From the NCBI GenBank assembly GCA_032871835.1, contig CM065296.1:122150146-122214145 (forward strand): DNA of 64,000 nucleotides, written 5' to 3'. Below, piece by piece: positions 23,401 through 34,954 of this stretch (positions are counted from its first letter, which is position 1; each line of letters starts with the position of its first letter). The stretch comes from Dipteronia dyeriana (lineage: Eukaryota; Streptophyta; Magnoliopsida; Sapindales; Sapindaceae). The position numbers and the translations under genes were made by a program. The notes beneath the pieces were generated by a model. It saw only the letters and a program-made list of their open reading frames with translations, was not told the origin of the DNA and did no database searches.

Positions 23401-24290
23401 TTCTGAACCAGAGAAGAAAACCAAGATATAAATCTGAAAAAGAGAAAATAACAGTAAACATATGTAGATGAAATGAAATAAATAAAATAAATCTAAAATC
23501 CAGAACTAAGGAAAAGAAGAGGGAGTTTATTTATTAAAAAATCCACATGCAAGTACCATAAAATAACCTCAAAACAAGAAATAAAAGATATCCGATTTTG
23601 GGAATAAAAAACCTTAGATATGTAAAGAGGAAATCTAAAAATACAAACCAGAGATAAAATCAAAAGAAGAGAGGAAGGAATTGGTTTAGGAGATTTTAAA
23701 GGGATTTCGGCATGAATTTTGTGTCATTTTGGTAAGAAAGTATAGAGATATCGTAGGATTTAAAGGTGGAGTTTGATGAGAGAGAAGGGATTTGGGCGAG
23801 TTTGAGATATTATCTGATGTTTCAGTTGAAAAAAAATATAAAGGAAAGCATTTATAATTAGGGTTATCTCGCACACTCAATCGAAATGGGTAAACAAAAA
23901 TAACAGGTCAGAATTCAATTACCAATTAAAGAGATTTTGGGTTTTAAGAAGGAGGGTCTGACCAAATTAGGTTGGAAAGATATTGACCAAGACCTTTTGG
24001 GTTCAAAAGGAAATGAGCTAAGATATTTTCCGGCCTACATAATTTTTGGCTAAAACTATTTTTGGTCTAAATAATTTTTCAAGCCCAAAGAAATGACGAT
24101 GATGATGATGATATTAATAAATTTAATAATAATAATAATAATAAATTTAAAAAATAATAGTAATAATAAACTTTAATAATAATAATAATAATAGTATATA
24201 GTAATAATAATAACTTTTTAAAATTTTAAAAATAATAATATAATGATAATTGACACGTGCCACAATTCTATTGGATTTTTTGATATATAA
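20450..24290. other. Long gene-free region with microsatellites
   Basis: No gene supported. 20560-20880 is less AT-rich but has no sustained frame. (TA)n runs lie at 21590-21613 and 22240-22258. 22570-24050 is purine-rich on +; read on - it looks like pyrimidine-rich leader sequence with possible splice sites, which would fit the 5' part of the hAT-like element ending at 24459. Minus frames at 22574-22924 and 22980-23252 are low-complexity (Phe/Leu/Ser-rich) and are not called genes. Confidence 0.4.
24093..24200. repeat. (GAT)n and (AAT)n microsatellites
   Basis: Runs of GATGATGATGAT and then several blocks of AATAATAATAAT separated by TTTAAA-type interruptions. Confidence 0.9.
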
Positions 24291-24299
24291 CATATATCA

Positions 24300-24459
24300 A
24301 AACCGGCGGTTGCCAGTTTTGTGGCTTTTTTTAGGGAAGGATAACCGTAACCGAACCGTCGAGTCGTAACCGACAGTTACAGTTCGATTTCTGTTACGGT
24401 TTTGGATGGACAGTTTCGGTTCTGTTTCGAATGGTTTAACCGAACCGTTGATACCTCTA
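24300..24459 (-). mobile_element. hAT-like terminal region
   Basis: Read on the minus strand from 24459 it begins TAGAGGTATCAACGGTTCGG, close to the start of the complete element at 59649 (TAGGCATGACAACGGTTCGG), followed by the same kind of degenerate CCGAACCG repeats. The 8 flanking bases are GAAAAAGG; no matching TSD next to a second end was found on the left. Confidence 0.55.
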
Positions 24460-25700
24460 GAAAAAGGTAATTCAACGGCACATTACTTACATTTAAAACT
24501 CTCTTTATTATTATATTTTATTATTTGTCAGTAACCATTTCATTTAATTTTATAAGTTTTATTTAAATTATATAACATTATATTATTGTTGATGTTGAGT
24601 GCTTACTGGACTATTATATATATTTGGAGAAAGTCTTCAATGAGACGGTCTCATTACCACTTGGTGAGAGCGTTTAATAAGATTGCACCATTTATTTGAC
24701 TTTATTATAATGTTACTTAATAGTCTCTTGACACTATCTAATGTGTTCTTTGTTTATAGGTTAAAAAAGTGTTGACTTTGATAAAAAAATGTCGTTGGCT
24801 TTGGTAAAAAATTGTAGATACTATACGAGGTTAGTTATTTAAACCGCAATACTTTTATTGCTTTTGTTAACTAATTTCAGAATATATCATCTTATTCTTC
24901 TATGTGAAATTGTTTTTTTTTTTTTAAAATTATTAGTATTAAGTTATGTTTTATTTGAACAACATAGCGAATATAAGGCATTACATAATTCAATTTTCAT
25001 GTCTTTATGTAACATTTTCTTTTTCTTTTTCCTATTTTCTTCTAAGGTTCAATTATGTATTCAATTATGTGTTTTTTTGTAGATCTTAAATTTAAATTAT
25101 GGGTTTCACATTTTATTTTGATACAAATTATATTATACTTGGAAGATCTGAAGTAGAATAAACCGACAAAAAAAGAGTTACAAATATGAATCTGAAATTT
25201 GAGAAGAAAAATAAAACAAACACGTGAAACAATAAAATTAATAAATACTAATATGAATCTTGTTAACCTGCAAAACACAATTACAATTACATAACAAAAC
25301 AGATAAAAAATACCTAATGATCTATACCATATGAAATAGCTATATATTAGTATTAAGTTATGTTTTATTTGAACAACATATCATGTCTACCTTTTTACTT
25401 TATTTTTTATATTATTTTGATTATTATTATCATTATTTTATTATTTTATTATTATATTATTATATTATTTTTATTTTTATTATTATTGTTTTTGACATTA
25501 TTAAGACCCACAAAAAGAGCTAGAGAAAATAGTTTTTAAATTAATTTATGAAGTTATTTAGTTTATATATTATAATTTTGTAATATGATTACCTTTTTTT
25601 TGTGCATGTGCAAATTAATCAATATAGAAATTTTATGTGTCGATATATGTTATAAAAGCTTACTTGAAATTGTCATCGAAAAACTAAAAATAGACAGATA
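24460..25700. other. AT-rich spacer
   Basis: No gene recognised. It contains TGAGACGGTCTCA (about 24638-24650), a perfect short palindrome, and a TTATTATTA-rich stretch at 25420-25490. A string near 24935-24967 (TAGTATTAAGTTATGTTTTA) is repeated at 25349-25382. Confidence 0.4.
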
Positions 25701-25705
25701 TAGTT

Positions 25706-26031
25706 ATGGATATGAAGTTGATAGTCTATAACTATTTAAAGCATATGTTGAGATCGATCTTAATATTGACTCAGAACACAATACCGAAGTGTTTTGGGGT
25801 AAACTTTCAAGGCACAAAAACGAGTCTGAACAGGATGCCGCTAAAGAAACAATTGATTATCTACAAAAACATTACAAGATTGAAGTTTGTGATGTGAACT
25901 TCTCGAACTACCAATACTATCAATGGTGTTATCACAGGATCGATGGAGGAATTGGTGAGATACTTGAAGAGAATGATGTTTTGAAAGCAAAAATTAAACA
26001 ATACAAAAGTTATTTTAAAGCAAAATTCTGA
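25706..26031 (+). pseudogene. Unidentified gene fragment, possibly dsRNA-binding-like
   Basis: The clearest frame runs from about 25743 to 26031. It reads AYVEIDLNIDSEHNTEVFWG, then NESEQDAAKETIDYLQKHYK, IEVCDVNFSNYQYYQWCYH and a coiled end EILEENDVLKAKIKQYKSY. The ESEQDAAKETIDYL helix is reminiscent of the last helix of a double-stranded RNA-binding motif, but the rest of that motif is not visible. The frame upstream is closed by a stop, so an exon boundary or truncation lies near 25740. No start or partner exon could be assigned. Confidence 0.35.
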
Positions 26032-26349
26032 TGACGATCGTGCATCATTTACTGCTGATAATTGATAACATTATTATAAAATGTAATTGTTATTATATCT
26101 ATACTTTGACGTTACGATGTAAATTTCTCTTTAAAATGTTTTATTAGATATAACTTGAACTTTTCTCTGAAATTAGATAAATATATTTTTATTTTATATT
26201 TATTTTTATAATATGAAGGATTTTAACGAGAGGACCGAATGATTTACCGATTGCTATGAGAAAATCATATGAGAAAATATTACAATTAATTATATTTAAG
26301 ATTTAATACTACAAATGCACGTGCCTCTACTACTAGAGAGAGAGAGAGG

Positions 26350-26470
26350 ATGGGCATAAAATGCTGAACCGCTTGTCCTATTCGGTTCAAATCGGGTTAT
26401 ATCATAAATCGAATAGCTTTCGGTTCGGTCTGGTTTTAGATATCGAAACAATGAACCGTAAATATAAGTA
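26350..26470. mobile_element. hAT-like terminal fragment
   Basis: GGATGGGCATAAAATGCTGA followed by ATTCGGTTCAAATCGGG and similar GGTTCGG words. 26480-26690 is a pyrimidine-rich leader-like stretch, which could be the element's own 5' untranslated region. No second end found. Confidence 0.35.
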
Positions 26471-27372
26471 AAACCCTGTTGCATCTTTTGCTCTCAACTC
26501 TCATACCTCTCTCACCCGACAACCGCTACTCTCGCTCTGACTCTCGTTTATCGCTTGTTTTTGGATCTCTTTCTTCTCCTCCCTCCGGCGACTTAATCTC
26601 CATAAGAAAGTCCATCTCCAATCAAGGTTTGTCTTCCTGTCTCTCTAGCTCAATAGATCTTGATGATTTGTCTCTATTTTAAGGTACTAAGGTCTGTGTG
26701 TGTTTGTTTCAATGAAGATTATTTACTTTTATTACTGATTAAAACAAACAGAAAAAATGATGGTCCAAAAAGCCTGGAAACATGATGATTATGCCAGCAA
26801 TTAGATTGATGTTTGTATTTTTCTGGATTTGTTTGAGTAGGAAATCCATTTTAGTTTTCCAGTAAAAACAGAGTATAAATTTTTCTGGATTCAGATCTGG
26901 AAATGGTGAGATCGATTTGTATTTTTCTGTTTCTGTCTTTCTCGATTTGTTTGAGTGGAAAATCCATTTTAGTTTTCCAGTAAAAACCGAGTGAGTATAA
27001 ATTTTTCTGGATTCAGATTTGTATCTTTCTGGAGCAGCAGGAGAGTGGTTTCTGTCTGGTCCTTTGTTGTCTTGTCAATTTCTTAATTTATTTTTCTAAA
27101 TCTGGGCAATAGAGTCCACAAAGTCAGCTCATGTATAGATACATGTATATGTATATGTATATATATATATACATGTATATGAATATATATTGATTAGGTG
27201 AGTTCACACACTCGGTTGGTAACTTGGTTACATGAACATGAAAAAAACTAAACCGAAGCAATTTTAACTTAATCCATTTATTTTTCTTTGCTGCTATGTT
27301 TTTGGGGATTTAATCAATTGCTCATATACGTTTCTATGGAGAATAAAGATTGACGAGGAATAATGGTTAGCA

Positions 27373-27515
27373 GGGGTGGGCAAAAATCCATTACACTGAA
27401 TCGGTCCAACCGGTTTTCTTTTGTTGTTTGGTTCATTTTTTTTTTTTTTTTTTTTTAAACTGCGTTTTTCGGTTCGGTTCTTGGTTTTATGGGTGGAACT
27501 GGTGAACCGAGCCGA
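27373..27515. mobile_element. hAT-like terminal fragment next to the LSM8 leader
   Basis: Begins CAGGGGTGGGCAAAAATCC, a hAT-type terminus, followed by a T run and GTTTTTCGGTTCGGTTCTTG-type words. It sits directly upstream of the probable LSM8 leader exon. Confidence 0.4.
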
Positions 27516-27539
27516 GAACTGTGTATAAAAAAAAATCCA

Positions 27540-27724
27540 TAGTTTTCATCAGCAGTCAGCACTCCTCTCATGTTCTATGCTGTCTCTCGTCTCATCTAAT
27601 CCCAAATTCTCTCAACTCTAAATCACAAACCCTAGATCTCTCAACTCACTGTCTCTCTCATGTCCGCTGTCGGCCGATGTCGTGGTGTGCCATTGCTTCT
27701 GCCTTCTCTGCTTTCGATCTCTTG
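27540..27724 (+). promoter_or_regulatory. Probable LSM8 5' leader exon with telo-box
   Basis: A pyrimidine-rich leader-like stretch with AAACCCTAG (telo-box, 27627-27635), an element common in promoters and leaders of plant housekeeping and translation genes. It ends CGATCTCTTG followed by GTAAGG, a strong donor. The acceptor TTTGTGCAG at 29617-29625 precedes the LSM8 start codon, so a leader intron of about 1.9 kb is inferred. It could instead be the leader of an hAT transposase. Confidence 0.45.
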
Positions 27725-28138
27725 GTAAGGCTTTTCTCTTTGTTATTTTAATTTCTGCTTGTTTTCATCATATGTGTTTCCACTTTCCAGATCTTCTTTG
27801 TTTCGCATTATTTTTACTTTCGACCTCTGGGTTTTTAAAGTTTAAATATCGAAGGACAACTCGTTTTTAGAGAGTGAGAGTTGGATCTTTAATTTTTAAT
27901 TGGTAATTGTGGTCAGAAATTCAGAATCTGAAATTTCCATTCCAGATGTTACTAGTGAAATTTTCATTCTGAATCTGATACTTGCCGTGGGATTGTTAAG
28001 AAATAAAAAAAGTGAGAGATGGGTATGTGAAGGTAGAGTATATTACCATTGGAGAAGACATTGTGAGAGAGCCGTAAGCGGTAAGTTTGGGTGAGAAGAA
28101 GAGTTGTTATTTAGTGAATGAGTCTTGAGTTTTGAATT

Positions 28139-28634
28139 GAAGGTGTAGCAAGGAGGAGATAAGATTATTATATTATCTTTTATTGTTTTTACTACATCAA
28201 GCAAAGGAAAAAAAAAACAAAAATAGTACAGTTGAAATTTGCCTATAATATAATCAAACAATAATAGTACAATTGAAATTTGCCTCTAATATGTATACCA
28301 TATTGAAGGTGTAGCAAGGAGGAGATAAGATTATTATATTATCTTTTATTGTTTTTACTACATCAAGCAAAGGAAAAAAAAAACAAAAATAGTACAGTTG
28401 AAATTTGCCTATAATATAATCAAACAATAATAGTACAATTGAAATTTGCCTCTAATATGTATACCATATTGAAGGTGTAGCAAGGAGGAGATAAGATTAT
28501 TATATTATCTTTTATTGTTTTTACTACATCAAGCAAAGGAAAAAAAAAACAAAAATAGTACAGTTGAAATTTTCCTATAATATAATCAAACAATAATAGT
28601 ACAATTGAAATTTGCCTCTAATATGTATACCATG
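28139..28634. repeat. Three near-identical 166-bp tandem units
   Basis: Units start at 28139, 28305 and 28471 with GAAGGTGTAGCAAGGAGG. By eye only one base differs (TTTGCC versus TTTTCC near 28570). Each unit contains two related halves (GTACAGTTGAAATTTGCC and GTACAATTGAAATTTGCC). The array lies in the inferred leader intron of LSM8. Confidence 0.95.
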
Positions 28635-28996
28635 CCTCTAATATAATCATATAAATATTTAATGAGTAGTGATAACCTATTCCCTAGGGGCATAAGTTGA
28701 CAACTAAAAAATTACTAAAAAGGGAAAGTATTTATTACATCTATTGCTTTAGTCAATGCAATTATTATATATTTGTGATAAATACTTACCCTTTTTACTA
28801 ATTTCTTAGTTCTTAAGAGCTGAGGTTAACACTATCCATATATAATATGCCTCTAATATGTCTAACATGCCAAAATTTGTAGTTAAAATAAGAAATTTCA
28901 GAGATAGATCAAAGAAAAAAAGAAAAAAATAACAATAGATGAAAAATAAGAAAATAGAGATGCCAAAGATAAGAGAAACATATGATTAAAGCAATC

Positions 28997-29066
28997 AGAA
29001 ATTTCAACTGTACTATTATTGTTTGATTATATTAGAGGCAAATTTCAACTATACTATTTTTGTTTG
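28997..29066. repeat. Inverted partial copy of the 166-bp unit
   Basis: Reverse complement of the unit core: AAATTTCAACTGTACTATTA and a second AAATTTCAACTATACTAT, about 370 bp right of the array. With the direct array it could fold into a hairpin in the LSM8 precursor RNA. Confidence 0.85.
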
Positions 29067-29129
29067 AATATGACTTATTTATTGAATATTGTTGAATACC
29101 TTCTACTTTGCTAATTTTATTTCCATTTT

Positions 29130-29460
29130 CTGGCTGAGGCGGCCGCCTCGAACGCCTTGAGGCACCCGCCTTGTGGAGGCCTTCCCACTTTGCACCGTCT
29201 TCCGAGTTTTAAAACTTTGATGGTAAATACTATATATCGAATTAGGCTATCATTTGTGTTTATTTTAGGGTATAGAGAACTACAGGTTGAATTTCGGCAC
29301 TTTCTTTTTGGATAGAAAGTGTGGACTTTCTGCTATTATATATATATTTTTGATTATTTGTTGTAAAAGCGGTAGTTTTTTTTTTAAGAAAAAAATTCGC
29401 GAATCGCCTCAGGCCACCTTGAATGATTGAGGCGGCCCCCTTCGATTGCCTTTTTAAACA
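29130..29460. repeat. GC-rich GCCTCAGGC-type relic
   Basis: Two separated stretches (29133-29200 and 29395-29450) contain GAGGCGGCCGCCTCGA and CGCCTCAGGCCACCTTG words in opposite orientation, standing out from AT-rich surroundings. They look like the two ends of a small degraded transposon of about 320 bp. Confidence 0.4.
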
Positions 29461-29686
29461 CAGATGCTTATATACTTCCTTGTTATCTGATCAGAATCTG
29501 TGATAGTATGTCTTCCCATATTCCTGTCATTTAGACGATGCTATATACAATGAGAAGGTAGTTTTTATATTGTTATCATATATTTCAACTCTGTTTTTTC
29601 TTAATATTAAATGGGTTTGTGCAGAAAGTTTTGTCCATTATCAGTCTTGCAAAAGGAATTCCAACTTAAGGTTTCTGAAAGACACA

Positions 29687-30043
29687 ATGTCAAGTGGCCC
29701 CGGACTTGAGTCTCTTGTGGACCGTATGAATTCTATATTATCTCTTTTTTTATTGCTTATATTTTCATGTAAAGTTTTCATGAGCAAGATAGAGTAGTAT
29801 TGCTTGCTCAAGGTGTCTTGGTAAGCATTTCAATTTTTTGTAAAAATTGTGTAAAAGTTAGATAATAAACTTTGAGTTCTGCATTATATATATATAGTCT
29901 TATTTTCTTAGATACAGAGAATAGATATGATCTGTAAATATTAAGTAACTGAAACAAGAGAGAGAGTCTTATTTTCTTAGATACAGTAATGTTTACATAG
30001 AATAGATATGATCTGCAAATATTAGCAAATATTAAGTAACTGA

Positions 30044-30103
<60 letters not shown>

Positions 30104-31469
30104 ATTTTCTTAGATTCAGAGAATAGCTATGATTTGCAAATATTAAGTAACTGAAACAAGAGTCTTATTTTCTTCGATAAAGTATTGTTTAGTTGTTTAC
30201 AGAGAATAGCTATGATCTGCAAATATTAAGTAACTGAAACGATAGAGAGAGAGAGAGAATCTTATTTTCTTAGATACAGTAATGTTTACAAAGAATAGCT
30301 ATGATCTACAATAGCCATGAACTGCAATCTAAGTTAAACATGAATGGAATGTACAGAGATGTCACCAAGAGCTATTACATAATTGTCAACATGAGTAGAA
30401 GCATATAGCACAACTTTTACTACCTCGCCTGTGATCATTATGCGTAACAAAAGATGTAATCTTTTAAGCCTCCAGTACTGTCCTTCTGTTAATCCCCAAT
30501 TAATGCGCTTTCCTTAGTTTATTTTGAGGTCCACAAAAAGCTTCTTTTAAATTCTATGTTTCAATGTAACTATTTTTGTGCACAAAGTACATTTTTAGAT
30601 GTACTTTCAATGCTTTATCTGGTACTTTTTTTTGTTGAATTTTAGGATTAAATATGTCTTCTCGATTGTAATTCTGAAATCATTTCCCTTGTGTGCAGAG
30701 ACAATATCAGTTATCACAAATGATGGACGTAACATAGTGGTATGTTAAGATATCTATCCTATAAGTCCCTATGCTTTTTAATAGTTAATCTGCATCATAT
30801 TTTGTTGATATGATTCCTATATTACTTATTCTTTTTTAAATTATAGGGAATCTTGAAAGGCTTTGACCAGGCTACGAATATAATCCTTGACGAATCTCAT
30901 GAGCGTGTCTACTCCACTAAGGTTTGTATCCTTGTCTTAATAAGCTAAGCTACCTGTTTGTTCTGGATTTATTTACTATCTTGGTGTCTCAGTAGCTGGA
31001 GGAGAAATAAGTTTTCAGCATGTCAGATACTTGTAGGGTCCAAGTTCTGTTGGTTTTTTTTTCCACAAACCAAATGGAGTGATTATTGTTTCCTCGAGAT
31101 CATTTAGTAGCATAAAATATATAGATAAAGAATAAATACATTATTACATTAGCTGTTTTTCCCCACCGTTGAATAAGGTTTCTGGTTTTTCTCATATTTC
31201 AGGAAGGCGTTCAACAACTTGTGTTGGGATTGTACATTATAAGGGGTGACAACATGTAAAGCTATCGTCTCACTTTCACAATTATTTCCATGTTATTTAC
31301 ATTTCAGTAGACTTGATTGCTTGAAGAGGTGATCACTTGCATTGGTATAAAATGTTTTCTATCGTTTGATTATTGCAGAAGCATTGTTGGGGAACTGGAT
31401 GAAGAACTGGATTCACATCTGGACTTGTCAAATCTGAGAGCTCATCCCCTGAAGCCTGTCATCCATTAA
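29687..31469 (+). CDS. LSM8: Sm-like protein LSM8, 5 exons, complete
   Basis: LSM8 is the subunit that defines the nuclear LSM2-8 ring, which binds the 3' oligo-U of U6 snRNA and is needed for pre-mRNA splicing. Exons 29687..29723, 30699..30739, 30847..30921, 31203..31255 and 31379..31469 all have GT-AG borders and fitting phases, and give 98 residues, the usual plant LSM8 length. The protein starts MSSGPGLESLVDQTISVITN. The Sm1 motif spans the exon 2-3 join (DGRNIVGILKGFDQATNIIL) and Sm2 is LGLYIIRGDNM. The C-terminus LRAHPLKPVIH is the typical LSM8 tail. A leader acceptor at 29617-29625 implies an untranslated upstream exon, probably 27540-27724. Intron 1 (975 bp) carries a minisatellite and a GA microsatellite. 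No defect seen. Confidence 0.96.
29898..30310. repeat. Minisatellite in LSM8 intron 1, about 5 units
   Basis: Units of about 65-80 bp built on TCTTATTTTCTTAGATACAG, AATAGATATGATCTGCAAAT and ATTAAGTAACTGAAAC, each ending in a GA run of different length. Some units carry an extra TAATGTTTACA insert. Confidence 0.9.
30047..30101. repeat. (GA)n microsatellite
   Basis: About 27 uninterrupted GA pairs within the LSM8 intron 1 minisatellite; likely length-variable. Confidence 0.95.
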
Positions 31470-32664
31470 TTGACTGTGGAAGTTGTTGAAGCCTTGTCGA
31501 CCCTGTGCTGGATTAATTTCAAAAGATTTAGGAGTAGAATATCGCTAAGGCAATGAATGTAGAATGTTTCCTTGTGTTAGCATGCTCCTAAGGCTTAATG
31601 CTTGTAGACCAGTTTTGTGCATCTCTGGGTAAAAGGTCTACCTCATGCATTGTTGATTGTTCTATATGTTTGTCGAACGTTGTTTGCTTCCAAACCAAGA
31701 AATTTGAAGCATTTTTGAGTTATTTGTGAGGAATGGTGAACCCTTTTTAGTTGACTATCTGTGTTGATAAAGGTTTTTTTTTTTTTTTTTTTTGGTTGGG
31801 ATCAGGATGAAAGCTTTGGTCTGATGTTTATAAAATAATTATTTAGTCTGGTCCGTAAATGTTTCCTGGGTCTACCTCTGGATGGAGGTCTTTCATCTTC
31901 ATCGATTGACGATTTAAACAAAAAAAAAGTAACGTAGAGTTAGAAGAAAATGAGGTTGAAGAAGGGTATTCTTGGAATCAATTACATAGAGTTAGAAGGG
32001 CACATTCTCAAAATTAAACTTCAAAATGGTGCCATATAGGCCCAGTACCACATCATATAGTATCATCATATATAACCGGTAACCCTTTATAAACGTTTAA
32101 ACCTCATTGGCATAATTACGCTAATATTGTAATTATATAAATGTATTGATCAATTCTTCGGACCATCGAAAGTAAATTATATTCCACTTTCCTATTAGTG
32201 AAATTAGAGTAATGATATATCTAAATAATTATTATAAATTTTAATCCAACTGTTATGGCAAGTCAGTTATCATCACTACGTATGATGTGGTTAATAAAAA
32301 AACCACATACCAGATCATTTAGGTTAAAATTTGAATCAAAATTTTTGATTGTCAAACATTAGTGGTGGAATTATAGAGTAATGATCCATATGATTTCACT
32401 GGTTCAACTGTGGCAGACTAGTTACCATTCTAAAATTGGTCATATAATGTAATAGTACATACATTCTATGGTTCAATATCATGCCAAAAGCTGAGGTAAC
32501 GATCCATACTTACTAATTCCCTGAAATTATCACATCGGTCATCCGGCCATCAAATTTTAACCAGTCTTTGTTTCTCATTATACTCCCTAAATTTTATAGT
32601 CTTATGTAACAGGATTATATTCATGAAGTATAAATTCACAAGGATTTATTCATGTCAAGGACTA
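31470..32664. other. LSM8 3' region and spacer
   Basis: The first 300 bp or so should be the LSM8 3' untranslated region; a polyadenylation site was not fixed. The rest is AT-rich with no gene. A T run lies at 31774-31792. Confidence 0.4.
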
Positions 32665-32805
32665 TTAAAATTTATAGTCCTATCTATGAATTATTCATTA
32701 ACATATCACCAAATAATTATTGATATGCCCTTATATCAGTAGACTAAGAGAGATAGACAATTGCTTTATTCATGATATTAGTCTTAACCAAATAGTTTGT
32801 TAAAG

Positions 32806-33547
32806 CCCTAATTATATTAATAATTTTTTTTTCTTCTCACTTTAAAGAACTTTAACATTGGAAAACCTAACTTCTTCAAAATAAAAACAATTGGTGACTG
32901 ATTTTTCTAACATATTCGGGTAAGAACTATTTCTTGTTTCCATAATTTGATAATTAGTTTTATTAATTTTATATTACAGTTTGAGTACATCTTTTTCACT
33001 TGTTCTAAAAATTAACTTGAGAATGGTTTTCATGATGATTTTGTTTTTAGTTTTTTTTTTTGGTTTTGAGATGTTAATTTTGAGAAAAAAAAGAAGTTAT
33101 ATATATATGAGATTCACCGGCCTGTACTATTTGGATCAAAATCAAGTAGTAGTTAATTTTTTATTTTTATTAATATTTCTTGAAAATTTTAGAATGTATC
33201 ACCATAAAATATTATGTTCATTTTTAATATAATTTAACAAATGGAATAATGTATGAAATATTTTTAATAACTAAATAAATTTATTTTAGAATTAATTTAC
33301 ATGTTAGAGTTGTCCTTAATATATTAAAATGTAAATATATAACAAATAATAGTTAGAAGGGTATAGATGTAAAAATATTTATTTTCAGATATTTATAACT
33401 TAAAAAAACAAACAACTTATCATTTATATTCAGTTTTCAGTGAAAAAAAACAAACATGTTTTCCAATTTTCAGTTTTCAATCACTATTCCGTCTTCAGTA
33501 ACATTCAACGCTGTTTCGTCTTCATATAAAAAATCAAACGGGACCTT
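32806..33547. mobile_element. About 740-bp insertion private to copy A
   Basis: Copy C runs from the equivalent of 32805 to 33548 with only about 20 bases between. The extra DNA ends in AAATCAAACGGGACCTTAG, a common form of plant small-transposon terminus, and contains GTTTTCAGTG/TTTTCAGTTTTC words. No clean TSD could be read. The 83-codon frame at 32981-33232 is Phe/Leu-rich and is not called a gene. Confidence 0.5.
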
Positions 33548-34359
33548 AGTCTATTATATGATAACATTATAAACATATCTAATATGCAAGTTAAGGGTAT
33601 GTAACGTAATTGTTAGCATATCTAGGATCGATCATGATCGTCATTTTCTCTCATAATATGTATATTAATTATAAATTTTATAAGTGTTCAGATATCTATG
33701 CATACACTATATCGTAGGATAAGAAATAATAAGAAATACGTCAAAAAACTGATTATGTTAATTGTTATAACCGGAAAATATACTCATACCTTTAATTTTC
33801 AATATATAACCGATCAAATTATGTCTGCTTGATGACTTATAGTCGGATATCGGAATTAAGTAGATTATGTAGTAAATACCAAGCCATTTTCAATAATAGG
33901 TCAATAATTACCATTATGTACTTATTAGTCTTTTGAAGTAATACTATACCAAAATATAGTATCGCTATTTGTCATTCATATCACGGAATCACCATTACAT
34001 TTGGTATCAATAAGGTTATTAATTGATCGTATCGGGTGACCATAGTATTAACATAAAATAAATATACTAGAAGCATATTGATTGGTCTAACTCCAATCAT
34101 TGTACAATTCATCAGAGAATAATAATAAATCGATAAAATTATTACAATTTCATATGAACCCTGTCTAATGAATTTTCATGGTCCCTTCATCGTATTGCAT
34201 AAATGGTGAACTTCCATTTGTTCTTGCTAGAAACAATTGATTAAGAGTGATAGACAATGGATCAGAATCTGATTAGAATAAATATATGAACGATATTAAT
34301 CCGATAAATATCGTTCATACATTTATTCACATAATGATGGGTGGATAATTGGTATGATC

Positions 34360-34381
34360 AGCACCCAAGTGATTGGGTGCT
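34360..34381. other. Perfect hairpin at the left edge of the MADS segment
   Basis: Nine-base arms AGCACCCAA and TTGGGTGCT surround a 4-base loop, about 10 bases inside the point where copies A and C diverge. It may belong to the end of a mobile segment. Confidence 0.55.
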
Positions 34382-34724
34382 GAATCTTTTTAATAATTGA
34401 CTCAGTTTATTCAATGAAAATAATTGTATAATAGGGATATATTATTTCTTATAGAATTGGTTCGCCCCAAATAGTTACAGCTATTATTTAAATTGAATGA
34501 ATAGTAAACCCGGTTAATTAAATCGACCTGTGTTATATCTACTATACAATTATAAACGCATATATGCAGTTTTGGATACTTTAAATTTATACTAGTTCAC
34601 TGAGTATCTTAATTGCAATAACTATATGTAGCGGCGTTGGAAAGAATAGTCGGAGACAAAGCCAATGGTGAAAATGGTGCCGGAATCCGGTCTCGGACAC
34701 ACCTGTACAAGCCACAGGAAGATT

Positions 34725-34790
34725 GCTGTGCAGCACCTTCGTTGGGTGATTTTTTTGCAAACCAACTTGTTAATGGAGAACAAAAAAAAA
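34725..34790 (+). pseudogene. EH-gene residue in copy A
   Basis: APSLGDFFANQLVNGEQ matches APALGDFFANQLDNGEQ at 48905-48955 in copy B, which continues from a longer EH-gene fragment. In copy A the fragment is cut at CAGCACCT, so A appears to have lost about 560 bp between two CAGCACYT repeats. Confidence 0.6.
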
Positions 34791-34954
34791 ACTCGGTGAA
34801 TAAAAGAGTCTATTTAACTTCAAAAAATAAAATAAAATAAAACAGTCTATTTATTTATTTATTTATATAAATACATATTGAATACTAAAATCGAATAAAA
34901 TCAAAGACAACTAAAAATCTCAAAAACCTAAAATTCTAAATTAATAAAACTACT

